From Lunularia cruciata (Eukaryota; Streptophyta; Marchantiopsida; Lunulariales; Lunulariaceae), in the NCBI GenBank assembly GCA_948567375.1, contig OX419757.1:37572001-37636000 (forward strand): a stretch of DNA of 64,000 nucleotides, in the 5' to 3' direction. Below the pieces are notes generated by a model. That model was not told where the DNA came from, ran no database searches, and saw nothing but the letters and a program-made list of their open reading frames with translations. This document shows, in pieces, positions 1-10,682 of the stretch (positions within the stretch are counted from its first letter, which is position 1; every line of letters starts with the position of its first letter). The translations under genes were made by a program, and so were the position numbers.

Positions 1-2984
1 TCGTTTTTTATTACTTGCCTTACTCCCTAAAATTAGAACTCAAGTGCACCAACTCTACCTCGCATCAGCTGCTTTAGATCTCAGCTTTTAAACACGAGGA
101 CATGATTCGAACTGTTCGCTTTTCTTCCGCGAGGTCCGAAGGAAGTCTTCTAATCATAAGATGCAGCACGAGCGATTGTGGGTGGACTGCCTGACTGGCA
201 GCAGCATGGGAAATGGTAGAGATCTATAGCTAGATAGCCGGGGGCTTATAGGGTACTCACATGGTACAAAAGTGGAGAATTGAGTTTCTTTCTTCATCTG
301 ATTCAGCTGGACAGGAAAAAAGTTGAGGTGATGGCATGATGAGCCTGGAATAATGACCGAGAAAATGTGGCAGTGGTAATAAAGACCTCCAGGGCGTAAA
401 AGTACGATAGTGCATAGGGAGTACCTTTAGGAACAGAACTTAATACCTCGAGAGTTGATGGGGAAGAAGAAAGAAATGTTGTACTTTTGATGAATTCGAT
501 GCGATGACTGTTGCAGCAGTTTCTCTAAGTTGTGCTAGACGTGGAGCTTATCCACAGATTCGGCTTACTGATTGAACTCAACTGCAATAGTGGAAGTTGG
601 GATGGATATGGATCGGAAGCAGCATATATAGCAATGTAGTGAGTAGAAAGATATTATTACTTCGTGATTAGGAAAGGTGTTTCCACTGACCTGGACAGAC
701 TCCGGTTGATCTCGTAAGGATTCCGGATTTTGTTAGTGCTGAAGAACAGCGTTTGGGAGAGATAGGCTCTAGCTTAAAAATAAAAGCAGTAATAAATCGG
801 GCATGGTAAAATGACTAATCGGATCAGATGTAATTGCAGTGAATAATCTAGCGGGAGACAAGATTACACAGGATCTGATCATTCTCCAGCGCCTTGGAGA
901 TAACAACAGTTAGCACCAAAGTAAGTTGTGAATCTTGGGTTGGTAGTGATCCTTAGCACGTGGTACGCAGTAGCAAGCAACGCGTACCACTGTCTGGCAA
1001 ATTGTCGCCAGATTTGGTGGCAGGGTAATCAGCCTACAACCAACAAGCTGGTACAATCACATGCCGTGAGATGCATAACAATTCCGGGCCTAAGAAAGAT
1101 GATTGCGTATGGGAATGTGTTGACTTCCCGTCTGTGCTTTCATCAGACGACGAGCCTGCAATCTTGTAGTTGGTAGTCGAAGAAAGTCTACTTGAACTTT
1201 CGTGACTGTAGACTGAAGGGAATATTGCATCAGAAGAATATATATGCAAATAAACTGAAAGAATAAGATTGATGTGTATATAAGTCAAAGGTTTTGGATT
1301 CGGACATAAAGTTCAAGTTGCTTAACAACAACTACAACTCCAGTAAGTTGCAACAACGGAAACTGACAAGCTGAGGCTATCGAATGTGGCGTGGTCGTGG
1401 AGTAAAGTAGTATGTAATGGAGAGTTCTGTGTCAGAAGAGGATATGAGGTTGGAAAACTGCCAAAGACGAGATCTTCCATTACAGAATAGAAGAGGAATG
1501 TCAAATATCACCTGTGCGAAGCTAAAGCGCTTAGTGCACTCATGAAAAGCGAAGTTGACAAAGACTGAGGATGACAAATTGTCTACTGCTGGAAGGAAGG
1601 TAATGCGTTTAGTATACCAGCAAAACTCATCCAGTGAAGCATGGAAGGAAATTTGTCCTAATTGCTGATCATGACGACCACTTTTATTCTAACCTTTTGA
1701 TCTTGACAGACAATCGGAACTTGTCGGTCATATAGTTCTTCATATCGGAGCACCATATCACCTCCCAAAGACACCATTGCTGTGATCGGCGAAGCGGGAG
1801 TAGCTGTATCATCACTCTCTGTAACGCGTAGATTTCACACGAGATTTCCCACCAGCGCGACGACATCATTCACACCCGAGTTGAAGAATCTACTGTAAGT
1901 AGCCATAGCTAGAGGAAAAGGAGAAATTACGACATAACCCCACCACTAGCTCGCAGTGAACTATATGGTGCAGCCATGGTAACACTTAAAAAGTCCAGTT
2001 CGATCCCACGCAAGGCTGGAATCAACCTGTTGATCCCCAGTCAAGATAAAGCGTAGAGAAATTCAACGTTCCAGAAGATATAGACTCCACCAGAATGTGA
2101 CATGAGAGCCGGGAAAAGATGGCGGCCAAGGTGGAGGTAGCCTTTATGTAACAAGAACCGGAATGCCGACAACCTACTAAAGTCATGATGACAGGGTAAA
2201 GGGTGGTCATGAAGACCCAGTTACGTCCCAAGATCCAAGTCCAAGTTAGTTGCCGATAACATCTGCTACAGCGAAAGGCAACGCCGATCTAAGCGAGCTA
2301 GAAACAGCAGTCGATTCTCGATAACTGCAAGTTGTGGAAGTGCAATGGATTCGGAGAGCAGTGCAACGGAACCGAAAGTAATACGGAAGTAGGTGCAATT
2401 TATTGCATTTTTTACTGTCGCGGTTTGATAACTGCAACTATTTCACGAGTGTCATATTCGAGAAGTTGCCCTTATAAAACGTATTCTAATGTAGGTATAA
2501 ATCTTCAACTCGGGATGTCAGGCATGAAATTCTTTTACTGTCGATGATACCAAGTTCTTTACAAATTGCATGTATCATAACTCTAGCTCTCGCTTGGTCG
2601 AAGAGCTGCAATTATAAAAGATAATTTGGATCACATCAAATCCTCTAAAAGTGCAATCTCCAGGCTGAAACCGAGGCACTGCACTCACCAGAGGTGAGCG
2701 CTCCCATAATTATTTCCTCCCTTGCGGCATGAAAAGAGTACCAACAGCACAGAGCACGAGCTCCCGCCTTGCTGAACACGTCAGATCTATAGCCAACGCT
2801 CTTTCATCGCCTCCACCTTTTAATGAAGCGAATACTTTCCTCTAGAAATGTGCCTATTTATAGATAAATCGTCCGCTTGTGTCTTCCCATGCGCAGATTT
2901 TGACATCATCGATATGTCACATTTTTTAGTAGTTAAGTGAGAAACGATAGACCCAGGGTTTCACGAAACCCACTTACTTTGATC
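1..2984. other. Unrecognised, probably low-copy region
   Basis: I see no domain, RNA gene or transposon signature here. Open frames are under 90 codons, fall on both strands and look random. Base composition is more balanced and less repetitive than the transposon-rich centre, and I found no segment repeated elsewhere in the window. It may be a host intergenic region or hold exons too short to recognise by eye. Confidence 0.4.
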
Positions 2985-3032
2985 TAATATCACCTAGAAG
3001 TAAAGTGAGAAAAAGGCGACGGCGTAGGAAAC

Positions 3033-3075
3033 ACTAAGGATGGGAAGACCCACTAAGGATGGGAAGACCCCATCA
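3033..3075. repeat. 19-bp tandem repeat in non-LTR 3' tail
   Basis: The unit ACTAAGGATGGGAAGACCC occurs twice in tandem and is followed by a partial third copy that runs into GACCCCATCAAG. In element orientation it lies in the 3' untranslated tail. Related tail sequence recurs at 5611-5650, 7286-7360, 42300-42335 and 45440-45475. Confidence 0.85.
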
Positions 3076-3376
3076 AGCCCGTACAAGGGAGAGGCAAAAA
3101 AGGTAACATGGGGCTAAGCCCCAATAGAGTCTATATGAGAAATCTGCACTACCACACCTAAGATATCTGAGCCATGCAAATAGTTCGGTCAACACACAAT
3201 TGGAACATCCGATGAAACATCACCTAATGTGATTGCTCTCCTATGGATTGCACCAGCCACTGCACTTTGTAGAGCAATGGACACACTCTGTCTAAAGTAA
3301 ACTACAAAGTGAGAGTGAGAGTGGTACCCCTTGATGCCTAACATGATAAGCTCTCGCGCACTCCTTGACAAATGTG

Positions 3377-3640
3377 TCAAATGCCGTGTCCATCGCTCCA
3401 TATAACTCCAAGGCTAGAGGAACAAAGAGGCTGCATGCCCCTATACTTGGAGACCTTGCAACCTGCTACTGCACTCGCTGCCCATCCAGGGGGATGAGTA
3501 ATCACTCCCTCTGAAATTATATCTCGTGTAGGGTTTGTAACCACGACATCTGCTACTATCACCTGATCATCTTGGACCAAGTATAGGTCTGCCCTGACAC
3601 ATGTCGTCTGCAAAGCATACGAACGCTCTCTCCAAGCCAA
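3377..3640 (-). pseudogene. Restriction-like endonuclease-like domain (copy a)
   Basis: An 87-codon open segment contains RAD (residues 16-18), twelve intervening residues and a second Asp (D31) within VADVVVTNPTRD. This matches the family pattern R/K-P-D-x12-14-D/E of restriction-like endonucleases in R2-type elements, except that the usual Pro is Ala. The reading continues in the next frame at 3189-3401 (FRQSVSIALQ, then RRAITLGD). The nuclease role is inferred from motif and position and is probably dead in this copy. Confidence 0.65.
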
Positions 3641-3825
3641 GTATCCACTCTCTCTCGTGCCATAGCAAACACTATGTCTCTAATGGCATCATGGGTAGCT
3701 ATCCTACGTCCTCCAAAAGGACACAATGTCATGTGGCCCGTTGTTGCATTTAGTGTAGAACCACACTCACAAGTGAATAATGAAGATGCAAATGGGTGGA
3801 CCAAACCTAGGCAAAACCTCATCAT
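3559..3825 (-). pseudogene. CCHC zinc-knuckle segment of non-LTR element (copy a)
   Basis: The 88-codon open segment contains C19-x-C21-x9-H31-x3-C35, followed by RRIATHDAIRD. A CCHC knuckle followed by an arginine/histidine-rich helix before the endonuclease is the layout of R2-clade C-termini. The frame then shifts into the overlapping open segment that carries the endonuclease motif. Copy d (44547-44735) has the same segment with its His changed to Tyr. Confidence 0.75.
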
Positions 3826-4056
3826 TGTATAGAAAGTAGTTGGTGCGAGTCACAAAGCCCTAATGCACGGTAGAGCTAGGATCCAAGAGCCTGCACCCTT
3901 GCCGAAGCAAGAGCGAAGACGTGCTCTAGTAGCCTGAGGAATGGACGAGTCTACTAAGAGAGATTGTAGCGTATGCTCACACTGTTGCTCCATCAAGGAA
4001 GACTGTAAACCTCTAGTCCAATCTGACGATAATGAAGCAAACGGTGGAATATCCTC

Positions 4057-4578
4057 TCATGCACGTGGGGATAGACTATCTCTTGTCTGCCGCAATAACA
4101 CTTGGAGAGAAAATGATCCTCCCTCCACCTCTGTCACATAAGTCTCCAACACCGGCCTATCAGCAACCACAAAACAAGAAGAAATTAGAGGTGCAGAGAG
4201 AACCAAACTACCCAAAAATGTTATAGGTGTCATCTCCTCCATAGAAAACAAGCCAACCCCACCACATGAGATTGGCAAAGCTGTCTGTTTATGTGTATAT
4301 CTATGATCCCCTATCACACACTCAAAAGTCCGTGGTCCAATAATATCACCAAAGACTCCCATAATTCTCCTATCAAATGCTCTCAGACGTGATAGCAAGG
4401 ACAATGAGGGGGGAATTGTACAGATGAGGTAGGATGATCGACGAGCAATACTAGAAGAGAGTGTACCAAATGCCACTTGTGGATCTCCTAGTAATGGAAG
4501 GTCATCCACATGGAGAACATCCTCTACAAGGGTAAAGTCTAAGAAGCGTGTGACAAAATCCTCGGATCTTACCGGCAC
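4057..4578 (-). pseudogene. Non-LTR element RT-to-thumb region (copy a)
   Basis: An open stretch of 173 codons lies downstream of the RT ADD motif. It includes HVDDLPLLGDPQVAFG, RAFDRRIMGVFGDIIG and ISCGGVGLFSMEE, all of which recur in the plus-strand copies at 40880-41310 and 43140-43480. It lies between the RT palm and the zinc knuckle, so it is probably thumb or linker. It is not an independent gene: the flanking parts of the polyprotein continue in other frames, showing frameshift decay. Confidence 0.75.
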
Positions 4579-4960
4579 TCCAAGAACACAAAGTCCATCT
4601 GCGGATGTGATACACCCCTCTGGAAGCTCAAGGTGGGGAGAGATACCTAAAGGGGACCATGCCCTACACTTTTGACACCTTGACTCTCAAGCCTACAAGA
4701 TGTAGCTCGGTAGTCAAGTAGTCAAAGACCTGCCTAATTTGATCTACCGGGCCTACGATGTGTGTATCATCTGCCAAGGAGTGAAATACACAACTTGGCG
4801 TGGCCAAAGTAATAACTAGGAGAGCTCTAAAGTGAGCCATGGCAAATAAAACCTTCCCAAAGGATCTCCCTTACGTGTACTAACATATCACTCCAAGACG
4901 GTGACTCTCTCCTGTGAACCACCATGCTTGTAGTAAAGGGAAACAAGAGAGCCATAAGAG

Positions 4961-5610
4961 TAAAGTTGCCTTAGACCTAAATTGCAATGGGCCTATAACT
5001 TTTGATTACAATTAAGAAATTACCGTAGACTATAACACTAAAGGATTTTTGACATAATAATTACAGAAAATTTATTAAAATTAAGAAATTATTTAAGTAT
5101 ATAAGATGAGACTTACATGATATGCATATCATAGACTTGCCCGAAAACGTCCAAGTGTAAGCAAAAAATTTATTTACATACAAACACATTTGATGCTTTC
5201 AGAATATTTACAATAATTCATGTCATGAATTATGGCAAATAGGTAGGGTACGGTAATATATATGTTTATTCTTATTAAAAAAAATTCTCAATAATGAAGA
5301 AGAATAATTTAAATTCCATATTATAATAAATATTTAAATTAAATTTTATAAAATTAAACATAATAAATATTACGATAAATTATTTTATTAAAATCTGAAG
5401 TAAAATAGAATAATTACAAGATCCATACTTGAGAGCATCTACAAATGGAATAAAGAACATCTGCACCGTAGAACAAGGAATAACATCGTCAGTTTTAAAT
5501 GATAACTCTGTAAAACATGGCCCTGTTTGGATGATGCGCAGACTATGATGATGATGGACTTAAATAAAATGATTGATAGGAGAAAAGCAACCACGTAAGA
5601 TAATAAAAGT
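4961..5610. other. AT-rich spacer with a possible MITE-like end
   Basis: This interval is strongly AT-rich, with runs of A and T around 5020-5410. I see no gene. At 5520-5537 the sequence GGCCCTGTTTGGATGATG resembles the terminal inverted repeat start of some plant hAT/Harbinger-type miniature elements, but I could not find the matching inverted end, so this is only a hint. Confidence 0.35.
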
Positions 5611-5650
5611 TGAGATGATCCCATCAAACCGTACAAGAGGTAAAATGGGT
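5611..5650 (-). repeat. Short fragment of non-LTR 3' tail
   Basis: The segment GATCCCATCAAACCGTACAA and the bases after it match the tail of copy a near 3067-3110 (GACCCCATCAAG, CCGTACAAGGGAG, GGTAACATGG). It is a relic of the family's 3' end, with no coding part left beside it. Confidence 0.6.
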
Positions 5651-6340
5651 GATTAATAGCGTCTCACGTGCTTAAGTATGATCAATCTATACGACAAGTA
5701 CACTCTCGTTCTCCAGCAGCTCCCCGGTAGTTCGCATCTCCCGTGCAGCATATGCACAACTACCTCACTGACGCGCCGGAATCTGTCGTTCAGGTTTTAC
5801 CGTCGTTGACCGTGGGTTTCTTCACACCTGAAGATCTCAGTAGATTGGTCACGGCAATGCACGGCTACAATGTCGAGCAATAGACTGAACAGTACCCCGA
5901 CGTTGACTCTTCAACTTAACGCCACGCAAAGTTGGCAGAAACACTTAACAGTACCCTATGGCTTGAACGCGCAACTGGTTGCATTAATTTTCACCCAACA
6001 GGATAGTTGAAATTATATAATGGCCTCGTGCGTGAGAAGAATTACGCAACTACTAACAAAACATGATCGTTATCATCGTAATATGTTCGTCCTAGAACAT
6101 TTACCACCTGGCTGTTTGATCCAGCCAATTTGCAATTCAATCCAGCCGTTGACGACTGAAGCTCGCCAAACATTCCCGTCGTTTCCTCCCCCCCGCTCTT
6201 TCCCCCCTCTCTGTGCCTTGGTTTCTTTCTCCTTACTCTCACCTCCGCAAAATCCGAACCTCCCCGAATTCCGCACCTTGAACTCTATATACACCCAAAG
6301 CAAGCGAGTGCACAACAACGTAAGATCGACTTATCAACGG

Positions 6341-6556
6341 GACATAAATGAGATCGTCCGGTGACGCAGGCTAAGCGGTTGTCGACCTTCAGAACAAAAG
6401 CTGCATGCCCTCACCAAAGCAAGCAAGCGAGCGAGCGAGCGAGCGAGTACTCAACACCCTGAAATCGTCTAATTGACCGCTGGCTACTGGACACAAACGA
6501 TATCGTCCGATGATGCAGGCTAAGTAGTCGTTGAGCCTCAAAACAAAAGCTCTATG
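6341..6556. repeat. Imperfect 67-bp duplication flanking a microsatellite
   Basis: Copy 1 (6341-6406) and copy 2 (6490-6556) share GATCGTCCG/TATCGTCCGA, the block TGA[CT]GCAGGCTAAG and ACAAAAGCT. The start-to-start distance is about 149 bp, and the GAGC microsatellite lies between them. It resembles a segmental tandem duplication in otherwise unique sequence. Confidence 0.75.
6418..6447. repeat. (GAGC)n microsatellite
   Basis: AAGCAAGC is followed by about five uninterrupted GAGC units. It is a simple tetranucleotide repeat with no coding context. Confidence 0.9.
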
Positions 6557-7285
6557 TATTTCTCCTTTCGGCATGAACTCTCCAAATTCCATGAACGACA
6601 ATTCAGAGAAAAATCGCAGAGAATAATCGTTGTCATTTCGAGGTATACTCCCGGGGTTGTTCTGGACACTTCCCTGGATTGTAGTTCAGCCACAGTGAAG
6701 CCTTTGGGAGTCAGAGGTGAACTCTCTGGAATTCACTTGTGGCTGAACGACAATCCTATCCAAGGGAAATTGATTTTCGAGAATTTCCTTGCACAGGAAG
6801 AGGAACTGTAATAGTCTACGTTAAATTTCTTCACCTTATACTGCGTACTTTCAAAATCCAAAATTTAACTGTCCGTGAATTTCAACCTCAATCCGCGTTG
6901 GCAATGAATTTTGTATCGCAACGACTGGCTAAGCACTCGGGTACGGTTAAGTCTTTTTGCCAACTTGGGGTGCCGTTTTGTCGAAGTGCCAAACTTGGAG
7001 TACCGGAAAGTCTATCTCTCCTACAATCTCATTGCTTGTAGAAGTTGGACAGTTCCCAGCTGTTGTACCACGTACATCTTTCTGAAATTACTTTTGTGTG
7101 ACCTGTGACACCACTTCTACTGTACGGTGGATTCATCCAGGAAAGGCTTTTAGATCTACAGTGACAGCTCTAGTATGACCGCAGTAAATTATCCGCATCC
7201 GCTTCTTGATCTTGAAGCTCCAGCTAGTGCATGGCTAACCTAAACCTAAAATTCGAGCTTTGGTTCCATCTGCAAATATACACCC

Positions 7286-7360
7286 GATAGAGGCGACCGC
7301 GTAAAATAACAAGAAAGACGAGAAGACCCGATCAAAGCAGTGCAAGGGAAAGACCCCATT
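7286..7360 (-). repeat. Non-LTR 3'-tail fragment
   Basis: GGCGACCGCGTA, GAGAAGACCCGATCAAA and GTGCAAGGGA align in order with the 3' end of copy a (GGCGACGGCGTA, GGGAAGACCCCATCAAG, GTACAAGGGA). It is therefore the terminal remnant of a further minus-strand copy. Its right part lies within the 86-bp tandem duplication. Confidence 0.65.
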
Positions 7361-7507
7361 TCTTTGTTAAAGAAAGGTGCATCCTTTCTGTCTTATGGAC
7401 TAAGAGGGAGGTTGAGTGTTACGCAGTGCAAGGGAAAGACCCCATTTCTTTGTTAAAGAAAGGTGCATCCTTTCTGTCTTATGGACTAAGAGGGAGGTTG
7501 AGTGTTA
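7337..7507. repeat. Recent 86-bp tandem duplication
   Basis: Two copies (7337-7421 and 7423-7507), each beginning GCAGTGCAAGGGAAAGACCC and ending GGTTGAGTGTTA, appear identical by eye. Near identity implies a recent event. Confidence 0.95.
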
Positions 7508-7509
7508 GA

Positions 7510-7890
7510 CTTAGGAGGGAAAGGAACGGGAGGAGAGGAAAATGAGTAGAATATATTCTAGAGTTTTAGATAGTTCATTTGCATATCTCACATGAGTGAG
7601 TAGTTTATTCTTTTAGTTTTTCAATTTCAATTCCGTTGGTACCTAGATGGAAGGTTGCGGAGAATTGATAGAAAGTTATAATTACTTTTAGGTTTTTTAG
7701 GGTTTAGAGTGATTATTTCATAATGAGAGTGTCAAGAATTTTTATTTCTAATCTCTTGGTATACATGTTTGAGTTCCATGAAAACTTAGTTTAAAAATTT
7801 TTGAGATAGAAATTGAAAGTTATGAGAGTTTATAATTTGTAAGGTTTCGAAATATTTTATTTATTCATATGATATGGGATGTGAAGGGTT
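7510..7890. repeat. AT-rich dispersed repeat R, copy 1
   Basis: This segment aligns with 42755-43095 through a series of blocks: GAGTAGA, ATGAGTGA then AGTAGTTTATTCT, TTCTATTGGTA-like, then GTTTTTAGGGTTT/GTTTTTAAGTGTT and TAATAATGA-like tracts. Both copies lie next to non-LTR sequence. The nature is unknown; it has no coding potential. Confidence 0.6.
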
Positions 7891-8287
7891 GTGGTTATGT
7901 AAAGATGGGGGAGATATGGAGAGGAACATAATGTGTTATCTCTATTCTTGTGCTAGTCGTCGCTACACTTCCCCCATGTGGGGCCGTCTAGAGCGACTAG
8001 GGATACACCATGCATGATATGTCATCAACGCTTTACCTCATAAAGGGTAAAGACCTATGTGAGAAAGATACACAAGGACTATGATTGGACCACTTGGGAT
8101 GTTCATGTGAGGCGAGCGACCACATTGGTAACGGTGACCCTTGGGATTACACACACTTCCTCTATCCCTTCATTGATAGTTTCAACAATATCGATGGTTA
8201 GCATCTCAAGTGGGTTGTATTTTGGGGTTATTTTGAGACTAGGTTTCCATATCTACATCTATTCCATAGGCTAACCCGTATATTCCA
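7891..8287. other. Unrecognised sequence at the left edge of the A1 nest
   Basis: No domain is recognisable. The only sizeable open frame (8059-8274) has no family resemblance. The interval ends in TTCCA (8283-8287), the left target-site duplication of A1. The sequence resumes at CTCCA (39487-39491), so this was once contiguous with the non-LTR copy on the far side. Confidence 0.5.
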
Positions 8288-8597
8288 TGTGTGGAGTTTA
8301 TAGATAGTCAAGACTAATAAAGTAGCAAATAGGCCAAATTAGCCAAGAATCATGAGAATATTCTAGAAGTTTCTAGTAAGCTACTTGGTACCTTCCAAGT
8401 ATCGAGTAATATGCATGCAAAGTGGTGACTTTCAGGAGGAAGCTTCTTGGCTAGCTTAGCTTGCATGCCAAGTAGGTGGCTTCTACAAGGAAGCTTCTTG
8501 AGAAGCTTCTCAACTAGCTTAGTTTGCATGCCAAGTAAGCGGCTTTTGGTAAATTTCTTGAGAAGCTTCATGGTTAACTTGACTTGCACTAAAAGAA
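8288..8597 (+). repeat. A1 5' LTR, first part
   Basis: It begins TGTGTGGAG, equivalent to the family start TGTAACAATATGGAG with an internal deletion. It shares AGCCAAGAAT, GCTACTTGGTACCTTCCAAG and tandem units ending in CTTGCATGCCAAG with the LTRs at 18586, 22410 and 39007. It breaks off after GACTTGCACTAAAAGAAAG, where insertion X begins. Confidence 0.85.
8439..8569 (+). promoter_or_regulatory. GAAGCTTC palindrome cluster in A1 5' LTR (heat-shock-element-like)
   Basis: GAAGCTTC occurs at 8439-8446, 8490-8497, 8502-8509 and 8562-8569. Each is a GAAnnTTC inverted pair, the core module bound by heat-shock factors. Similar pairs lie just upstream of the TATA box in the sister LTRs. Binding is inference. 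Confidence 0.5.
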
Positions 8598-10569
8598 AGT
8601 GGTGTCGTGTTGTGGTTTGCGTAGCCCATAAAAAAGTGACATATCATAGTTTATCTCCACATTAGTGGGGTAGGTTGTATGCTAGATCCGACGGGTGAGA
8701 TGTTGCCATGTGAGCAATCTATGTACATGTATGTGATTGGCCATATAGGTTACAATCTTATCATGTTTGAGGGCTTTGATGAATATAGATGAGGGCGAGT
8801 GGAGAGACAGAGGGGTTTTTTTGGTCAAGGAGTCTCAAGGGGGAGGAGGACGTTGGGAGTGAGAGTTGTAGCAATGCACAAGTGGTGGAACATTAAAGTA
8901 AGCATTTGAGCATGAGATGTCCCATGCTCCCAATCTGCCACTCTTGAATCCTTTTCTCATCAGGTTTCAGATTTTGCATTGTGATGGCTTATGGGACTAG
9001 TTGGTGGCACGTTTTGGGAAGGAATTCAAGGAATAGAGACCACAGATGAAAAGAGAAGATGAGAGGCTACAATCTGGAGACAAAAATTATACAATTTGAG
9101 CTGATTCTGGTAGAGATATCATCAATTGAATCAAGGGGGGTAGAGTTCATACCCTAGAGTACAAAGTAGGAAATTAAGAGAGTTTCTTGGGACATTTCTA
9201 TTATCTGTCAATGGGATTGGAGAGTAGACAAAGTGCTTACAGTATTGAGCACAAGAAATTCTTTTTTTGGATCTGGTCTAATTCAGATCTGGTTGATTGA
9301 AGTTGAAGCTCTTGAGATGTAAGGTGATGGAGAAGAGCTAGTGATCAGGTTTGGAGTTTTGGTCACTCCCCAAGTTGTGGTTTGAGATATCTTATGAAAA
9401 TTTTCAGTCTTGTTGTTGGTTGAGTTCTCACCTTTTTGTGAAGATTTCATGTGAATTCTTCAAATAGAGAATTCAAGGTCTTGGATCAAGTATACCTGGG
9501 TCTACAAAGCTCACAAGTTAGCCTAGCTCAGGAATTGATCTATATCTAGGGATTGAGGCTGGATTAGGCCATCAAAATTTTCAGAATATTAAATAAGAGC
9601 AAACCAACTACTATGGAAAATTTAGTTGGCTTTGGATTCATAGAGAGTGAGATCTAATGCAACAAGTTTTACTGAAAAGACTATTGTAAGCTTGGAGGAG
9701 CACTTCTTTCTTCAATCATAATTAAATGTCTATTCTCTCATTTTCATGACTATGATTGAGAGTTCAGATCTCCAGAGTGTTTTGTGAGGATCAAGTGTAC
9801 ATCTGATTTAGAAATCAGGGGAAATTTGGCAAGAACCAGGGGCAAAACCCTAAAATAGGGATTTTGAAATTAAGGTGAAAGTTGTGAAACATCTAGCCAA
9901 CTTTGAGAGCTTGTCAAGGGAGCTATGGTGATCTGATTGAGGTCTATTTTATGTCATTGGAAAGCTTATCTCATAGGCTTTGCAATGAGATAACTCTTCT
10001 TAACTCTCAAATCCAAGCTACACAAAAAATTTATGGTTATATGAGCTACACAAGGTTTTTCCCATCAAGAATACATAGGAATTCTCCACTTGGAGAAGAA
10101 AAATGTTGAGATCTGAAGTTCAGATTGGAGGAGGCTTGGAGTACAGGTTGAAATGAGGTTGATAAAGAGAAAAAAAGGCTCTGAAGCTCTTTTCAAACAA
10201 AAAGCACAAAGAGTTGTTGTCGTATTCTTGTGCTTGTATGCCTGTTTGTATGCCCAATGGGTTTGGATTGGTGTGTGAGCATTGCGCTTAGGTTATTTCC
10301 TTCTAGGAGTGCTATGTATGTCTCCTTGGTAATGCAAGAGGTGATGATCAGCAGACCAGGAGTGCGTGTTTTGATGATAGGTTAGGTTGCACATCATTAC
10401 CCTTCCCAATAGCAAAAATACTAGTTATGAGAGAGGAGGGTTCTAGCGGTTAGGTAACACTTGTGTTCATACAATTAGTTACGGGTTTACCTATAGCCTC
10501 TAATCTGTAGTCTCCATAGCTAGGCACCATGTGTGTTCCCAGTGAGAGAAAAGAAAAGTACAACAATGG
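8598..10569. mobile_element. Unclassified insertion X in the A1 LTR
   Basis: The A1 LTR is interrupted after AAAAGAAAG and resumes near 10570 with CTTTAGGAAAG and then CTTCTCAAGAGCCTGG. The inserted 2 kb has no terminal inverted repeats, poly-A tail or recognisable protein, and its two ends do not match each other as LTRs would. AAAAGAAAG at the left and AAAAGAAAAG near 10550 might be a long target duplication. Internal open frames are short. It could be a non-autonomous retroelement or captured genomic DNA. Confidence 0.5.
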
Positions 10570-10682
10570 CCTTTAGGAAAGTTCTTGAAAAACTTCTCAA
10601 GAGCCTGGTATGTTCCTTATACATACCATAGCCCAAGCTCATGCTAGGTATTTGGAGTTTCTATCATTCAAGAGTCCCAATG
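10570..10682 (+). repeat. A1 5' LTR, second part
   Basis: It resumes the LTR after X: CTTCTCAAGAGCC, then TACCATAGCCCAAGCTCATG and AAGAGTCCCAATG, collinear with the LTR at 39340-39435. It ends in CAATG (10678-10682), the left target duplication of element D. Confidence 0.85.

Larger units (their letters stand above)
2985..4960 (-). mobile_element. Non-LTR retrotransposon copy a, 5'-truncated, RLE-type C-terminus
   Basis: This is a decayed minus-strand element. Reading 5' to 3' it shows RT motif B (STRKGDP, near 4862-4881), RT motif C (LADDTHIVGP, ADD at 4766-4774), a conserved post-RT region (4057-4578), a CCHC zinc knuckle (3721-3771), a restriction-like endonuclease-like motif (about 3540-3595) and a 3' tail ending near 2985-3100. 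The region upstream of motif B is missing. The plus-strand copies at 39492-42340 and 43115-45480 are the same family. The order RT, CCHC, then R-x-D-x12-D is that of R2-like elements (family knowledge). Clade assignment is inference. Confidence 0.8.
5651..7285. other. Unrecognised region with promoter-like elements
   Basis: No transposon domain is visible. A pyrimidine-rich tract at about 6178-6245 is followed by CTATATACACCC (about 6284-6295). In plants a Y-patch followed by a TATA-like box can mark a core promoter. Downstream open frames (6554-6811 and 6739-7041) show no recognisable domain and overlap in different frames, so I do not call a gene. A short duplication and a GAGC microsatellite lie inside. 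Confidence 0.35.

Noticed and set aside
1980-2030. tRNA-like T-loop CAGTTCGATCCCA
   Set aside because: The flanking bases do not form a T stem, and no acceptor, D or anticodon stem can be paired upstream.
6020-6364. 114-codon open frame as a gene
   Set aside because: Low-complexity Pro/Ser-rich translation of a pyrimidine tract, with overlapping open frames on the other strand and no domain.
8439-8569. CRISPR-like palindromic repeats (GAAGCTTC)
   Set aside because: The units lie inside LTRs of a plant retrotransposon, the interval sequences are themselves repeats, and spacing is irregular.
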